Below are positions 39,101 through 49,518 of a stretch of 64,000 bases of DNA, piece by piece. The translations under genes and the position numbers were made by a program. The notes under the pieces were generated by a model that had not been told where the DNA came from, ran no database searches, and saw nothing but the letters and a program-made list of their open reading frames with translations. Source of the stretch: Mytilus galloprovincialis (Eukaryota; Mollusca; Bivalvia; Mytilida; Mytilidae); assembly GCF_965363235.1 (NCBI RefSeq), contig NC_134842.1, positions 33,666,958 through 33,730,957 on the forward strand, read 5' to 3'. How positions within the stretch are numbered: the first letter of the stretch is position 1; every line of letters starts with the position of its first letter.

Positions 39101-42031
39101 GAGAGATAACTCAATCATGTAACCATCTACGGTTGGAAATATTCAAGAAAGGCAAAGAACAATCAAGAGAAATGCATTACACCATCTACATGTATTTTCT
39201 TCAATGTTTTCTTTATCTAAATTTAAAATTCTTAAATGACTATTTTTCATTGTTTATACTTCTGGCCAAAAATGGGATTCAAATATGTACACATTATTTT
39301 GAAAGTTACATACCTTGCACGAGTTGACCAAAATCTGAAATAGACGAAACAAATATTGTTATTGATTTTATTTCTCATTCAATCCACCAATTTCTTAAAC
39401 ATTAAAGATGATAGACTTTTTAACTTTTATGAACTTTTGGTTCTCTATGCTCTTCAATTTTGTTCTTTATTTGACCTTTTAATTGTTTTTATTCGAGCGT
39501 CACTAATGAGTCTTTTGTAGACAAACTTACTTGTCTGACGTAAATACTAAATTTCAATCATGATTTATATTTTTTATCTACGATTTTGACTCTCCCTCTG
39601 GTATTTTTCGTCCCTCTTTTATGATGAGTTCATTTACATCGTATGATATCTTTTTTTTCATACTTGTAAAGCATTTGAAATATAAGAATTAGGAGATGTG
39701 GTATGGTTGTAAATCAGACAACTATTCACTAAAGTAAAAATGAAGAGGATGTATTTATATTAAGCAGTTCTAGGCAAACGTACGGCCTTTTACAATGAGA
39801 AAAACCCATCCTGTATATTCGGCTATATAAATGGCCGCGACATGAACAATATGATGCATTCATTGAAGAAAACCAACGGCTTAATTAATACTTAAAAAAA
39901 AATCAAAAAATAATTATGACAGACATGAACAAACGACAACTACTGAAGTATAGGCTCCAGACTTGGAATGGCAGATAAAGAATGTGGAGGATTAAAAAAA
40001 AAAAACATGAAATACATACTACATGCATATGTATTGTAACAGAAAGTAAATATTTACCTGGGTTTGGCGGGAAAATCAGTTGAGAACCAGGGGTCCCAAT
40101 ACTTCCAGGAGCACCTCCATGTGGCTGTAAATCTAAATTTTAAATGGTAATAATATAATCTGACAAAGTGTGGTACAACTCTTATTAGTTTGTTAAATGA
40201 TACCTACAACTAATGACAAAGATGTCATTCCAAATTCCAAGAAATTATTATTTTTTTAAAAACTGTTCACACGAACAAATATTACGAAAAGAATAAAGAC
40301 AAAATTAGTTCCTTTGATTAAAACGTTTGAAAAGTAGGAAAGCTTTTCGTGTTAACTTAGTATTTAATCAATAAGCGTCGAAATCAGAATTTAACCATCT
40401 ACTTACGTGGAGCGCTTCCTGGTGGACCAGCGCCATTACAACCTGTTAAATACAAAACAACGCTATTAAAGATAGAATTGATTTTTATAATCAAAATACA
40501 TACATTAATTTTGTAGCTTGTAGCATACTGGTAGCAGTGACTAGTTTTGTTAAAATTTAATAGTAGGTTATTTACAGCAGTAAGTATGTTAATATAAATA
40601 GTTAGATTTGATTTTCAGACACCATTGCTTTGTGCAGTTTGTCAAATATAATACTAGTAATTTCTATGACTTTGTCTTCAAAAGCATACGTTTCAGTTTC
40701 TTTCCAAAATTTTAACTTCGATGATAAAAAAAAATATATGCACATGATTACATGTTTCAATTTACTCGAATGCATTGTTTTTATTGGTTTTTTTTTTTTT
40801 TTTTTTTTTTTTATAATATTGCTTTGTTTTGTAGTAATTGTTTTAACTTTACACGAATACGATTAATATTATGTTCTTCTATGCTTGAATCTAGAAAAGC
40901 TGTGAACTAATGGTACGCCAAAACTTTACTATAACTTGCTTTAAAATGAGTGTAACTAGTATACATATTTTTTTTGTTGCATAAATTAGGCCGTTATTTT
41001 TCTCGTTTGAATTGTTTTACATCAATTTGTCAATTCGGGGCCTTTAATAGCTGACTATGCGGTATGGGTTTTGCTCATTGTTGAAGACCGTACGGTGACC
41101 TATAATTTCTGTGTCATTTTGGTCTCTTGTGGAGAAATGTCTCATTAGCAATCATACCACATCTTCTTTTTTTTTTTTTTACATATGTATAACAACTTGT
41201 CTTGGAACTAAATCATATATACTGGAAACCAATACTTACTTATTCCATTAACCAGCTGTAAAGATAATAAAAAAATGCAGTGTTACAGTTGATTAACTTC
41301 TAGTCTTTTGTAATTTCATCAGTAGGACTTTGAAACCTACGCGATGGTACTAAGCATATGTTGTATCCTTGTATATACATGTACATCAATGACATTAAAA
41401 TAATTTAGATGTATTTTGTAATATTTATTGTACCAATTTACGATGACTGTATTAGATTAAAAATAAAGGTAAAAACAATACTAGAATATAACAAAGAAAT
41501 ACAAACTGATAGGATATATACACCTTGCCACGAACAAAGCTCGAACTTGCAGCCTCCGAGTTAACAGGTTATATTTACTGCAGATTATCTTCTACAATAT
41601 AAGATAACTCGACCACAGAAGCCCCATGCAAATAAACGTTTAAACGAAGACAATAACAAGGTTGATAAGACATCCCAACTGGCTCGGGTACGTACACAAT
41701 GTTTGGTGGTGTTAATCCAAGTTTACGTGCGTACAAGCCTCTCATTTTCCGTATTTCGACAAATGTTCTAAAAATAAAACTCCGTGCATTCCAGCTACCA
41801 ACAGAATGTCCACTAGCTTGAACCGAAAATTGAAAGACGGCACATAATTTGCAAAGCAGTTTTAAAATGCGCTCTGTTCTACACGAAAGTAGCTGATAAC
41901 AACCGATGTTGGTTAACTATAGTCATATGAGAAACTGATCAGAAACAACGAATTTTTTCATCTTACATACAAAACCAAAACTAAATAATTATACTTACAA
42001 ATAAGAGAGAGATAATAGATCCAAATAACAT
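33138..42031 (-). CDS. Secreted protein of 175 residues from eleven microexons
   Basis: Exons in transcript order: 41999-42031, 41240-41255, 40407-40442, 40058-40132, 39314-39334, 38590-38625, 38183-38215, 37549-37613, 36137-36190, 34298-34357, 33138-33236 (33, 16, 36, 75, 21, 36, 33, 65, 54, 60 and 99 nt; 528 nt with TAA). Every intron starts GT and ends AG, mostly GTAAGT or GTGAGT or GTATGT, and the frame stays open across all ten joins. Introns 2-7 are phase 1; introns 1 and 8-10 are phase 0. The start MLFGSIISLLFLVNGISC is a signal peptide. The mature part is hydrophilic, Gly/Pro-rich early (GAGPPGSAP, GGAPGSIGTPGS) and Pro/Gln-rich at the end (HQPGPNTHQPRPQG), without membrane segments and with no cysteine after position 18. 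It looks disordered. The exon 4 acceptor was chosen at ATTTAG because only that keeps frame; another AG lies 8 nt further on. The family is not recognised. The layout is like schistosome microexon genes. Confidence 0.85.
33836..34098 (+). repeat. Mussel dispersed repeat R3 in intron 10
   Basis: ATTGAGAATGGAAATGGGGA to GGCCAGAGGCTCCTGACTTG. It lies antisense within the last intron of the microexon gene. Confidence 0.8.
34526..34543. repeat. Poly-A tract in intron 10 region
   Basis: A run of about 17 A. Confidence 0.85.
35757..36062. mobile_element. Hairpin element with CRE and CCAAT motifs (intron 9)
   Basis: 35757-35909 is a near-perfect palindrome with arms of about 70-75 nt (GGTGCACACTG against CAGTGTGCACC near the centre). 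The centre GCGCGTAGCG lies between AATAAC and GTTATT. Downstream are GATGACGTCACGGTCACATG (CRE-like), then AACGTCAGCCAATCAGAAG (CCAAT). The half from 35858 on is repeated at 58153-58354, so it belongs to a mobile family. Confidence 0.7.
37048..37203. repeat. Near-perfect hairpin, 155 bp (intron 8)
   Basis: The arms run ATAATTGATGCAAGC on the left and GCTTGCATCAATTAT on the right, pairing inward through GGGTAGG/CCTACCC and TTTTAGCCC/GGGCAAAA. The centre is TCACTATCGCTA. It would form a very stable stem in RNA or single-stranded DNA. Confidence 0.85.
38965..39085 (-). repeat. Mussel dispersed repeat R3, minus orientation (intron 5)
   Basis: GGGTGCGGGAATTTCTCGCT, TTGGTGATCTTCTGTTGTTG and TTTGACACGTTTCCCATTT. 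Confidence 0.7.
39690..39805 (+). repeat. Mussel dispersed repeat R4 (intron 4)
   Basis: GGAGATGTGGTATGGTTGTA through CAACTATTCACTAAAGT to AACGTACGGCCTTTTACAAT. Confidence 0.6.
40785..40812. repeat. Poly-T tract
   Basis: Uninterrupted T run of about 26. The ORF at 40630-40866 crosses it and is not coding. Confidence 0.9.
40988..41170 (+). repeat. Mussel dispersed repeat R1 (intron 2)
   Basis: GGCCGTTATTTTTCTCGTTT, GACTATGCGGTATGGG, GACCGTACGGTGACCT and CAATCATACCACATCTTCTT. Confidence 0.8.
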
Positions 42032-42100
42032 CTTCTATATTGCTCACTGACAAAACAATGCCAAAGATAAGATGACAGAGTTAAGGAGAGTTGAACCTGT

Positions 42101-42108
42101 TATTTATA
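42101..42108 (-). promoter_or_regulatory. TATA box of the microexon gene
   Basis: On the minus strand this reads TATAAATA, 70 bp before the ATG at 42031. That leaves room for a short 5' untranslated leader starting near 42075. The start context is GAAGATGT. Confidence 0.7.
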
Positions 42109-42109
42109 C

Positions 42110-43165
42110 TATTTTGAATTAGTACAATGTATGTTCTACTATGTTCTGGATGTTATGCAAATAAATACTTGTACAATGACTTCAAAATCTACTTCCTTCC
42201 TGAAATGGGTTGAAATAAGTAAGTGTCACAGAGATTTGTCAGAAAGGCACGAAAAGGGGACATTGTGTAACAAATATGTGCATTGATTATTTATCTCTTA
42301 ATTTTTTGTTAGTTTTATATTGTAATTTTTAAAACGCGTATTTCGTTTATATAATATTATCATTTATAAATAATTACATGTTTAAAACAATTGACATGAA
42401 ATTCATCATCGTTGGTATAGAATTTTCTGGTACTTAAACTTTTAACAACATAAAAATATATGTCAAGTGTGTATGAACTAAGAGGTTACGAATTTCAATA
42501 ACTTAATGAGGGAAGTGACCACTTAAAATGCTTATGTACTGTTTTACTGTTTGACAGATGACGATATTTCAATTATCTTCTGAACTACTCATTCATAAGG
42601 CTAATTACGTAATAATACGTAGTTGTTTAGCTACACTGCCTGTTTGTTTTTATTTGTCATTTCAATTATCTTCTTAAATACTCATTCATTAGGGTGTATA
42701 ACGTAATTATATGCGTAATTATGTTTAACCACAGTTGCAAAATATGTTTGTATTTGTCATAGAAATATCGAGATCTTTTAAATAAACCTGGTGCATGTGA
42801 ATTCAAATAACAACTTTTTTTCTTAGTCTATAACATCAAACTGTACGCCGGTCTCGACTTCAACTATTGACTGAGCGTATAGAAAGATCCTCATTTGAAC
42901 ATAACCCACCTTCAGTAAACCAAATTTGAAAAAAGGAACAATGGGTCTGCGGGATGTACACATACGATTACATATTCGACCAAAACAGGGATGTTCTAGA
43001 GAGTAGCCAAAGCTATAGGGAAAATTGTAGGAACAGGTGGTATCTCCATGAATCCAGAAAATATTAAAACGGTAAATGATTTACCGAAACCGAATAGAAC
43101 AAAGAGCTTGAATTATTTATTGGGTTTACACATTACCGTATGAAGCATACATGTAAAATTAAATA
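42110..43165. other. Upstream region of the microexon gene
   Basis: AT-rich. CATTTCAATTATCTTCT(G/T)A(A/C) occurs twice, near 42567 and 42659, each followed by ACTCATTCAT and an ACGTAAT block. This is a short direct duplication of about 92 bp spacing. No coding signal was found. Confidence 0.45.
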
Positions 43166-43352
43166 AGGCCGTTAGTTTTCTTGTTTGAATTGTTTTACAT
43201 TGTCTTATCGGGGCCTTTTATAGCTCACTATGCGGTATGAGCTTTGTTCATTGTTGAAGGCCGTATGGTGACCTATAGTTGTTAATGTCTGTGTTATTTT
43301 GGTTTTTTGTGGATAGTTGTCTCATTGGCAATCATACCACATCTTCTTTTTT
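43166..43352 (+). repeat. Mussel dispersed repeat R1
   Basis: A well preserved member: GGCCGTTAGTTTTCTTGTTT, TTATCGGGGCCTTTTATAGC and ATAGTTGTCTCATTGGCAAT. Confidence 0.8.
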
Positions 43353-44216
43353 ATATGTATGTATGCTGAAATAGTAGAAACCCTACCAAGATTGGAATAT
43401 GTCCAGTATGTCTGTGCCTTTTTAATTATGTATGAAGAAATAACGTTCATTACCTTACAATTTAAGCCGTCACTGGCTTGTACACCACTCAATTAACTTC
43501 ATGTTGAACTTGTAACTTGACAGTTTGATCATTTCGAGCAGAGGAAAAGCATTCCTTTGAACTGCAGGATGATCATGATGGTTACATTGACGATCATATA
43601 TTTAATGATGATTAGCAGTCTGCATGGATAGAACAAGCACATGGTATTTCGTTTTGAACGGTCTCAACAGAATGATGAAATGTTTCTGAACATCTTGTTG
43701 ACTACGTACGATCAACGAAGCCAATTTACTATCTTTCACTGGAAAGAAACTTTTATAAGATTCTTGAAAACAAAACTTCAAACAAAGAAACCATATTCAT
43801 GATATCTTCTGTCCATTTGCAGCATATACTTTTTTTTACATTTGTAGTTTTTGGCTTTGTTTATTTATTTAGAAAATCTCATTACTTTCCAAATGATTTG
43901 TATCTTTATAAACGTATCAAAAAAAGGAGCATAATGGTTACTGAATCTTATTTCCAGTTAGAAAAACTCGAGCATAAAGCCAACGTTACTACAAATTATG
44001 GAACGAGGAGTCAGTGCACTAATTCAATACTGATAACCTTTAAGAAATAATCTGAGATATAGATATGTTGATTTGCCCAACAAGAATGGAGGCAGCAGGG
44101 AAAAAGTGTCTTAGACCAAACAACAAATAATAGAAGCAACAGGTACAGGTACATGTTTATTACATAGAATAACTAAATCTAGAAAATAGGTATCACCTGT
44201 ATCTGTTGTTATACAC

Positions 44217-44218
<2 letters not shown>
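43353..44218. other. Spacer with one unsupported ORF
   Basis: The ORF at 43799-44050 (plus, 83 residues) begins with a hydrophobic stretch (ILFFTFVVFGFVYLF) but has no other sign of being a gene. I see nothing else. Confidence 0.35.

Positions 44219-44249
<31 letters not shown>
44219..44249. repeat. (AT)n microsatellite
   Basis: About 15 AT units. Confidence 0.95.
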
Positions 44250-44253
<4 letters not shown>

Positions 44254-44259
44254 GTCTGA

Positions 44260-44480
44260 ATAGTAGTCAACGATTTTCCCCACGAGGGCGCTGGATCGTT
44301 ACGAGTAACGATACATGTACACAATAAATAAATTATATAAACGCCTAAAAAACTCCAAATACAAAAAAAGGTAACTATAAATGTAATTATTTAGAAATAT
44401 TTCGGATAACAGATATCCTTCGTCAGTCAGATTCTGATGTTAAATGAATCATCTTAAAGTCTTCTTAGATTAAACTTTTA
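44260..44480. repeat. Probable dispersed repeat end
   Basis: ATTTCGGATAACAGATATCC and TTCGTCAGTCAGATTCTGAT are wording I associate with dispersed elements in bivalves. AACGAT..GTTACGAGTAACGA lies just upstream. The class is not determined. Confidence 0.35.
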
Positions 44481-44867
44481 CTAAATCTTGAAATTTATAC
44501 AATAAAAAAGTCAAACATATATATATAATTTAAATCGTTCAAGGCAATGTGCTTTTACAGCTCATCCAGTGTACTAGACGATTTACATTGTTATGGTTCT
44601 AATGGGGTCGATGCATATAGACTATAAATCCAAAGCTCGGAATTATAAATTTAATATTTCTCCGTTCTTGTTGATGGAGAATATACATTTCCATCTTATT
44701 GAGCTACACATTGTGAACTACTATCTGTAGCTCCAAACACATCCGAGACTTCTCAATAACTGTTGAATGATAAAATATGAAAACTCTGAACAAGATTCAA
44801 TATATCTTCTGAAGACATATCCAAAACTATCAATAGAAACACTAGACAACGGTACAAAACCGAATAA

Positions 44868-44915
44868 CAAAATACTGAGCGCCAAGGCAAATTCAAAAAG
44901 GCAAAGTCCATAAAA
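44868..44915 (+). repeat. R2 repeat fragment
   Basis: AAATACTGAGCGCCAAGG through AATTCAAAAAGGCAAAGTCC is the start of the family only. Confidence 0.5.
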
Positions 44916-45036
44916 AGAGATGATTTAAGCATAATAAAAAAATATGCTTAATTCAATATTTCTGATCTCAGCTGATTCCGCGTTATGGATTTGACCATAT
45001 TTTTTTTCTTACCTGTTTCATTAAAAGTAAAATTAA

Positions 45037-45196
45037 GAAATAATTCATGGGGGCTTGAATATATCGTTATTTTACCACGGGTTGGCCCTTTATGACAAAT
45101 ATTTTACCCTGAGCGATAGCGAGGGGTAAAATATCGGCATAAAGGGACAACCCGTGGTAAAATTTAGATATATTCAAGCCCCCATGAATTATTTCG
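45037..45196. repeat. Near-perfect hairpin, 160 bp
   Basis: The arms begin GAAATAATTCATGGGGGC and end GCCCCCATGAATTATTTC, passing through TTTTACCACGGGTTG and CAACCCGTGGTAAAA. The innermost part is TTTTACCC, then the loop TGAGCGATAGCGA, then GGGGTAAAA. Downstream to 45650 are TATGACGTCGTG, CATATGACGTGGG, CCAACCAAT and GGACGTCATG. TTTTACCACGGGTGTG recurs at 45608, so the element may extend to there. Confidence 0.85.
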
Positions 45197-45654
45197 ATTC
45201 TGATAAGACAAATATAGCAATTGCTTTGGTCCAAAGCTCACTAGATGGAGGCAAATATTTGCCGTTCCCATAAATTAACCCACTTTAAGATTGGCGGTAA
45301 AGAACGGAGCAAACAGATTTAGTGACATGCTCAAACTATTTACAATAATATATTTAGATAGATTTGGATGAATTTTAATGATAATTTACTTATATATCTT
45401 CTATGTATATAAAAAAGGGCTTATACCACATTTTAGTATTGTTTGTTTACGTTTCATTCTGGTGATGATTTTCGGTATCAGAAGCGTGTATTTTCCCGAA
45501 AAATGCTTAAACTATTACGTTATCATTCTATGACGTCGTGTACTCCATCCATAAACAATCATATGACGTGGGAGTACAATTAGAACAGCCCAACCAATAT
45601 ATTCATATTTTACCACGGGTGTGTACTCAAAGCGTTTGAAGGACGTCATGTTAG

Positions 45655-45785
45655 AATAACAAATATACCGAACTCCAAGGAAAATTTAAAACGGAAAGTC
45701 CGTAATTAAACGGCAAAATCATAAGCTCAAACACATCCAACGAATTGATAGCAACTTTAATATCCCTGACTTTGTACATATGCGT
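45655..45785 (+). repeat. Mussel dispersed repeat R2, plus orientation
   Basis: AACAAATATACCGAACTCCA through CTCAAACACATCCAACGAAT to CCCTGACTTTGTACATA. Confidence 0.65.
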
Positions 45786-46065
45786 ATTTTTATAAGGAAA
45801 ACTCAGGTTGATACCAAACTACATCCTCAGTGACTGATATTCAATACTAATAAATGTATGTGAAGAAATTGTAAACACTATTTTTAAAATCATGCCAATA
45901 TCTACATCCTTATTTGAAAGTTATTTTCTTGAGTTATCGAACTTACAACACAAAGTTATGTAAATATGTGATATAGATAGACGGAATGTTAAAAGTCTGG
46001 GCGCTACATAAAAAACTCAGGCCCAACAAGTATTTCCTTTCGTTTCTATAAGCTATAAAGCTGTA

Positions 46066-46330
46066 TATATAGATATAGGAAGATGTGGTGTGAGTGCCAA
46101 TAAGACAACTCTCCATCCAAATAAAATAAACATGTGAAAGCTCTCCCACAGGCAAACAACCAATAACTGAAAATATAAGGGAATACACTACAAGCACAGG
46201 GACACATTCTACTGCATCCACACAGCACGAGTAACAAACCCTGCATTAGATATATATAGGAAGATGTGGTGTGAGCGCCAATGAGACAACTCTCCATCCA
46301 AATAAAATAAACATGTGAAATGATCCTATT
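46066..46330. repeat. R4-type repeat with a 180 bp partial tandem duplication
   Basis: GGAAGATGTGGTGTGAG(T/C)GC followed by CAACTCTCCATCCAAATAAA occurs at 46078 and again at 46259. The minus-strand ORFs 45943-46221 and 46046-46435 are readings of this repeat. Confidence 0.75.
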
Positions 46331-46489
46331 TAAGTTGTTAATTTGTATTGTTGGGGATCTCTTTCTATATAAATAAATAGTATTAAATGTATACACAGAG
46401 ATGCTGGCATTTTTTGCCACTTTTTGGAATGTCAATTACATCAATGAGGTACATGTACAATTCACGGGTGTAATATAGCAATCGGTAAA

Positions 46490-46780
46490 CATCTATATGC
46501 ATATTTTACCGATTATGTCTGATTTGTTCACGCATCGTTGTAAAAGTAACGGATTTTGATGCGACTGTCATAAAAGTGAGAGATTTAGCGCTATAAAACC
46601 AGGTTTAATCCACCATTTTCTACATTTGAAAACGCCTATACCAAGACAGGAATGTTACAGTTGTTGTCTATTCGTTTGATGTGTTTTATCCTTTAACATG
46701 TTTTATTTTGCCATTTGACCAGGAACTTTCCGTTTTGAATTTTCCTCGGAGTTCAGTATTTTTTTTATTTTACTTGTATA
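46490..46780 (-). repeat. Mussel dispersed repeat R2, minus orientation
   Basis: CGATTATGTCTGATTTGTTC, GATGCGACTGTCATAAAAGT and TTTTCCTCGGAGTTCAGTAT. Confidence 0.7.
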
Positions 46781-46931
46781 TATCAATGGATCATTAATAA
46801 TTTGCTAAGATGTCTGTAAAACCGTTTTTTTTTGTTGTTTTGAGAATATGACGGACGATAGTTTTTGGTTTATTTCTAAAGATATCATAGGTTGATTGTC
46901 TGATACATGTACCAGCAGTTTGGAAAATGTT

Positions 46932-47054
46932 TCAATGGGTAATGGTTTTCCTATGAAATACATAAATGGGAAGTTGTTTTATGTTTTGGAGGTGAAGAGG
47001 CAACACCCGTACCGTTGCAGATGATAACACCACAAGAAATATAATAGTCATCAT
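46932..47054 (-). CDS. Possible small secreted peptide, 40 residues
   Basis: From ATG 47054 the frame begins MMTIIFLVVLSSATVRV, which has the shape of a signal peptide, and ends at TGA 46932 after a short polar tail (LPLHLQNIKQLP at its start). ACG|GTACGG just after the hydrophobic part could instead be a splice donor, making this a first exon. The family is not known, and ORFs of this size arise by chance. Confidence 0.22.
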   Translation of the reverse strand: MMTIIFLVVLSSATVRVLPLHLQNIKQLPIYVFHRKTITH

Positions 47055-47756
47055 TTTTTCAACATTTGAATCTGTTGAAAATTTATATAACTTAATTGCA
47101 AAAGAAAATTTGATTTTCATTGGAAACATACCTCCTGAGGTAACGGGCTGGAATTTAAGTAGTTACATTTGCGGGAACGATGTTGCAGTTTTGAGAAGTT
47201 GACCGTCCTTCTGCTGTATGCTAGTATGCTCTGTGTTTTCTATGTTTAACGTATACACCAATTCACATGTTAATACTAATAACATCGGACAGTTGGGGGA
47301 ATATTTATATTCTAAATGTGACGATCAAGTACAAATAAGATAATACATATCACATCTTAAAATATGCAAATGATACTTGGCACTGTATGTTAACACACAC
47401 AAACATAATCATCTGAAACACTTGACATATTTATTAATTTGTTCTCGATTCGTTATTCTTGCCTATACATTTAACATTTAAATATATATGTATCATTATT
47501 TGCTATTGGTTTCTAGAGGTGTTTACATATGTGTGTTGCTTGGCAAGACTAAAACAGTTGTAAGATCTTTGAATATAATCAACCATCATCTGCGAAAATA
47601 CTCTTTCAATGTATATCCTCACCTTGTATGTTTGTGCTCTTGTAAAGGTTAATTTTCTTCGTGTCAATCTGATGGATACGGTTTCGCATAACGTTTACAG
47701 TTTATTCTAATGTTTTCCTTTTACTCTATGGTTTAGCGATCCGAAATTTTAAATAA

Positions 47757-47875
47757 AGGTTAGGAGATACTGTACGATTCCAAATGAGACAACTATCCAC
47801 CAAAGTTCAAATGAAATGGATGTAAGCTCTCATAGACAACCGTACGACTTTAAACAAAAAAAAAGACAGTACGTG
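47757..47875 (+). repeat. Mussel dispersed repeat R4
   Basis: GGAGATACTGTACGATTCCA, GAGACAACTATCCACCAAAG and CATAGACAACCGTACG. Confidence 0.7.
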
Positions 47876-48009
47876 TTACTGTAAATATACATCCCAAAAT
47901 GATCTTGGACTACTTGCAGCTACAAAATACTAGTTAAAAGCCAATAACAGCTTAACCATACTGTTTGGACACATTAAAGCTTTGTATAGTTTTGTTCTGC
48001 GAAATTTTT

Positions 48010-48145
48010 GCCAAGAGAGTGCATAATTCGGGTGCGGGAGTTTCTCACAGCATTGAAGACATTTTGGTGACCTTCTGCTGTTGTCTCCACTATGGTCGGG
48101 TTGTTGTGTCTTTGACACATTCCCCATTTCCAGTCTCAATTTTAT
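48010..48145 (-). repeat. Mussel dispersed repeat R3, minus orientation
   Basis: TTCGGGTGCGGGAGTTTCTC, GACCTTCTGCTGTTGTCTCC and GACACATTCCCCATTTCC. The overlapping ORFs (47930-48139, 47965-48147) are its readings. Confidence 0.75.
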
Positions 48146-49518
48146 GATGCATTGAAGTCATTAAAGGTTCACCAAATGCAAAGTTAACATTTGTTTTATT
48201 TACAACCAATAACTTTGCATTATTTCGTTCTATTTTGCTACAAGTGGACTATTCTTATAGCTATAAGAAGGTTGGTTTTGCAGAGTAAATAAATGTGACA
48301 GTACGATCTGCCATCGGATCATTATTTAGCTTTCATAACCATGAGGGTATCAATTGCAAAATGGTAAATAGAAGATGTTCTTTAAATTTATTGACACAAA
48401 GACATTTATCTACTAGTTGGTAGATGACATGAATATAGGCAACTAAATTTAACGGAAGTCCTTCAGAAATGAAAAAATCCCATACCGTATACTCAGTATG
48501 CTATAAAAGGTAAAGATAAAAGAACAAATTGAGAAAATTTTCAAACAAAAAACCAGCGGGATGATTTATGACTAAGCATTGAACACTATTTTCCGTATAA
48601 TTATTTTTTAAAATATAGATATGATTTTCATAGAAGTTAATGGCTTTAGGAAATTGATAGCTAAAAATAGGCGACAAGCGCAGAATTATACGGATTCCAT
48701 ATAAAATTAAGTGATAATAGTATCAAATGTTGGTAAATACTTCAAGGACGTTTGAACAACTTGGAAATATGTAATTGATGAATGAGATGTAACAATGTTT
48801 CACTTTTGTAATTTTAGATACTGAAATCACAGGATGAACACTTTTACTTAATAAATGCATATTGAAAAGATGTTACATTAATTGATAATGAGAAAAAATC
48901 ACAAAAAGAACCATAACTGAACAATAAAAAATAAAATAAAGGAGAACAACGTTGAATCTTAATAAAAGAAGAATAAACAACATTGTTATTCACATAACTA
49001 AATACAAAAAGACATAATAAATATGAAAAATGAATGAACTACCCATGCAAACTGACTAAAACTGGAATATTAACTGCACAGATCGATTGACTGAAAGAAT
49101 AAGTGACAAGTTGTAACAGGACAATCGGTACAATGCCAAGAAAGTTTACATGTACTGTGAAGCAACTAAATCGTTTAATATTAGATGTAAATAAATAAAT
49201 TATTGAAAAAAAATGAGCAAGGTCTGTGTTCATGCAATAATCTTTGTTTTAGAGTTACAAAGATGTGGGCAGTAATTGTAAATTGTGAAACTGTGAAATG
49301 TAGAAAACAAAACAAAACAAAAGCAAAATAAATAAGTCAAAGTAGGATAATACATAGCTTGAATTTCAGACAAAAATTGAATAATGCGCAGTGATATTGA
49401 CTAAACTAATCTATAGAATATACTAGACAGAAATTTGTAAACTCGACTTAAGTTTCAATTTACGAGTGTAGAAGTGAGAAACATATTTATATTCTCTATG
49501 TTTTAGATTCTGGTAATA
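48146..49518. other. Spacer without recognisable genes
   Basis: AT-rich unique DNA with A-rich tracts (48890-49010). The minus ORF 49039-49233 is low in complexity. I see no exon-like stretch. Confidence 0.45.

Noticed and set aside
40630..40866. Plus-strand ORF of 78 residues
   Set aside because: It crosses a long poly-T tract giving a run of phenylalanines, and lies within an intron of the opposite-strand gene.
45943..46435. Minus-strand ORFs of 92 and 129 residues
   Set aside because: They run through an R4-type repeat and its partial tandem copy. The shared wording is from the repeat.
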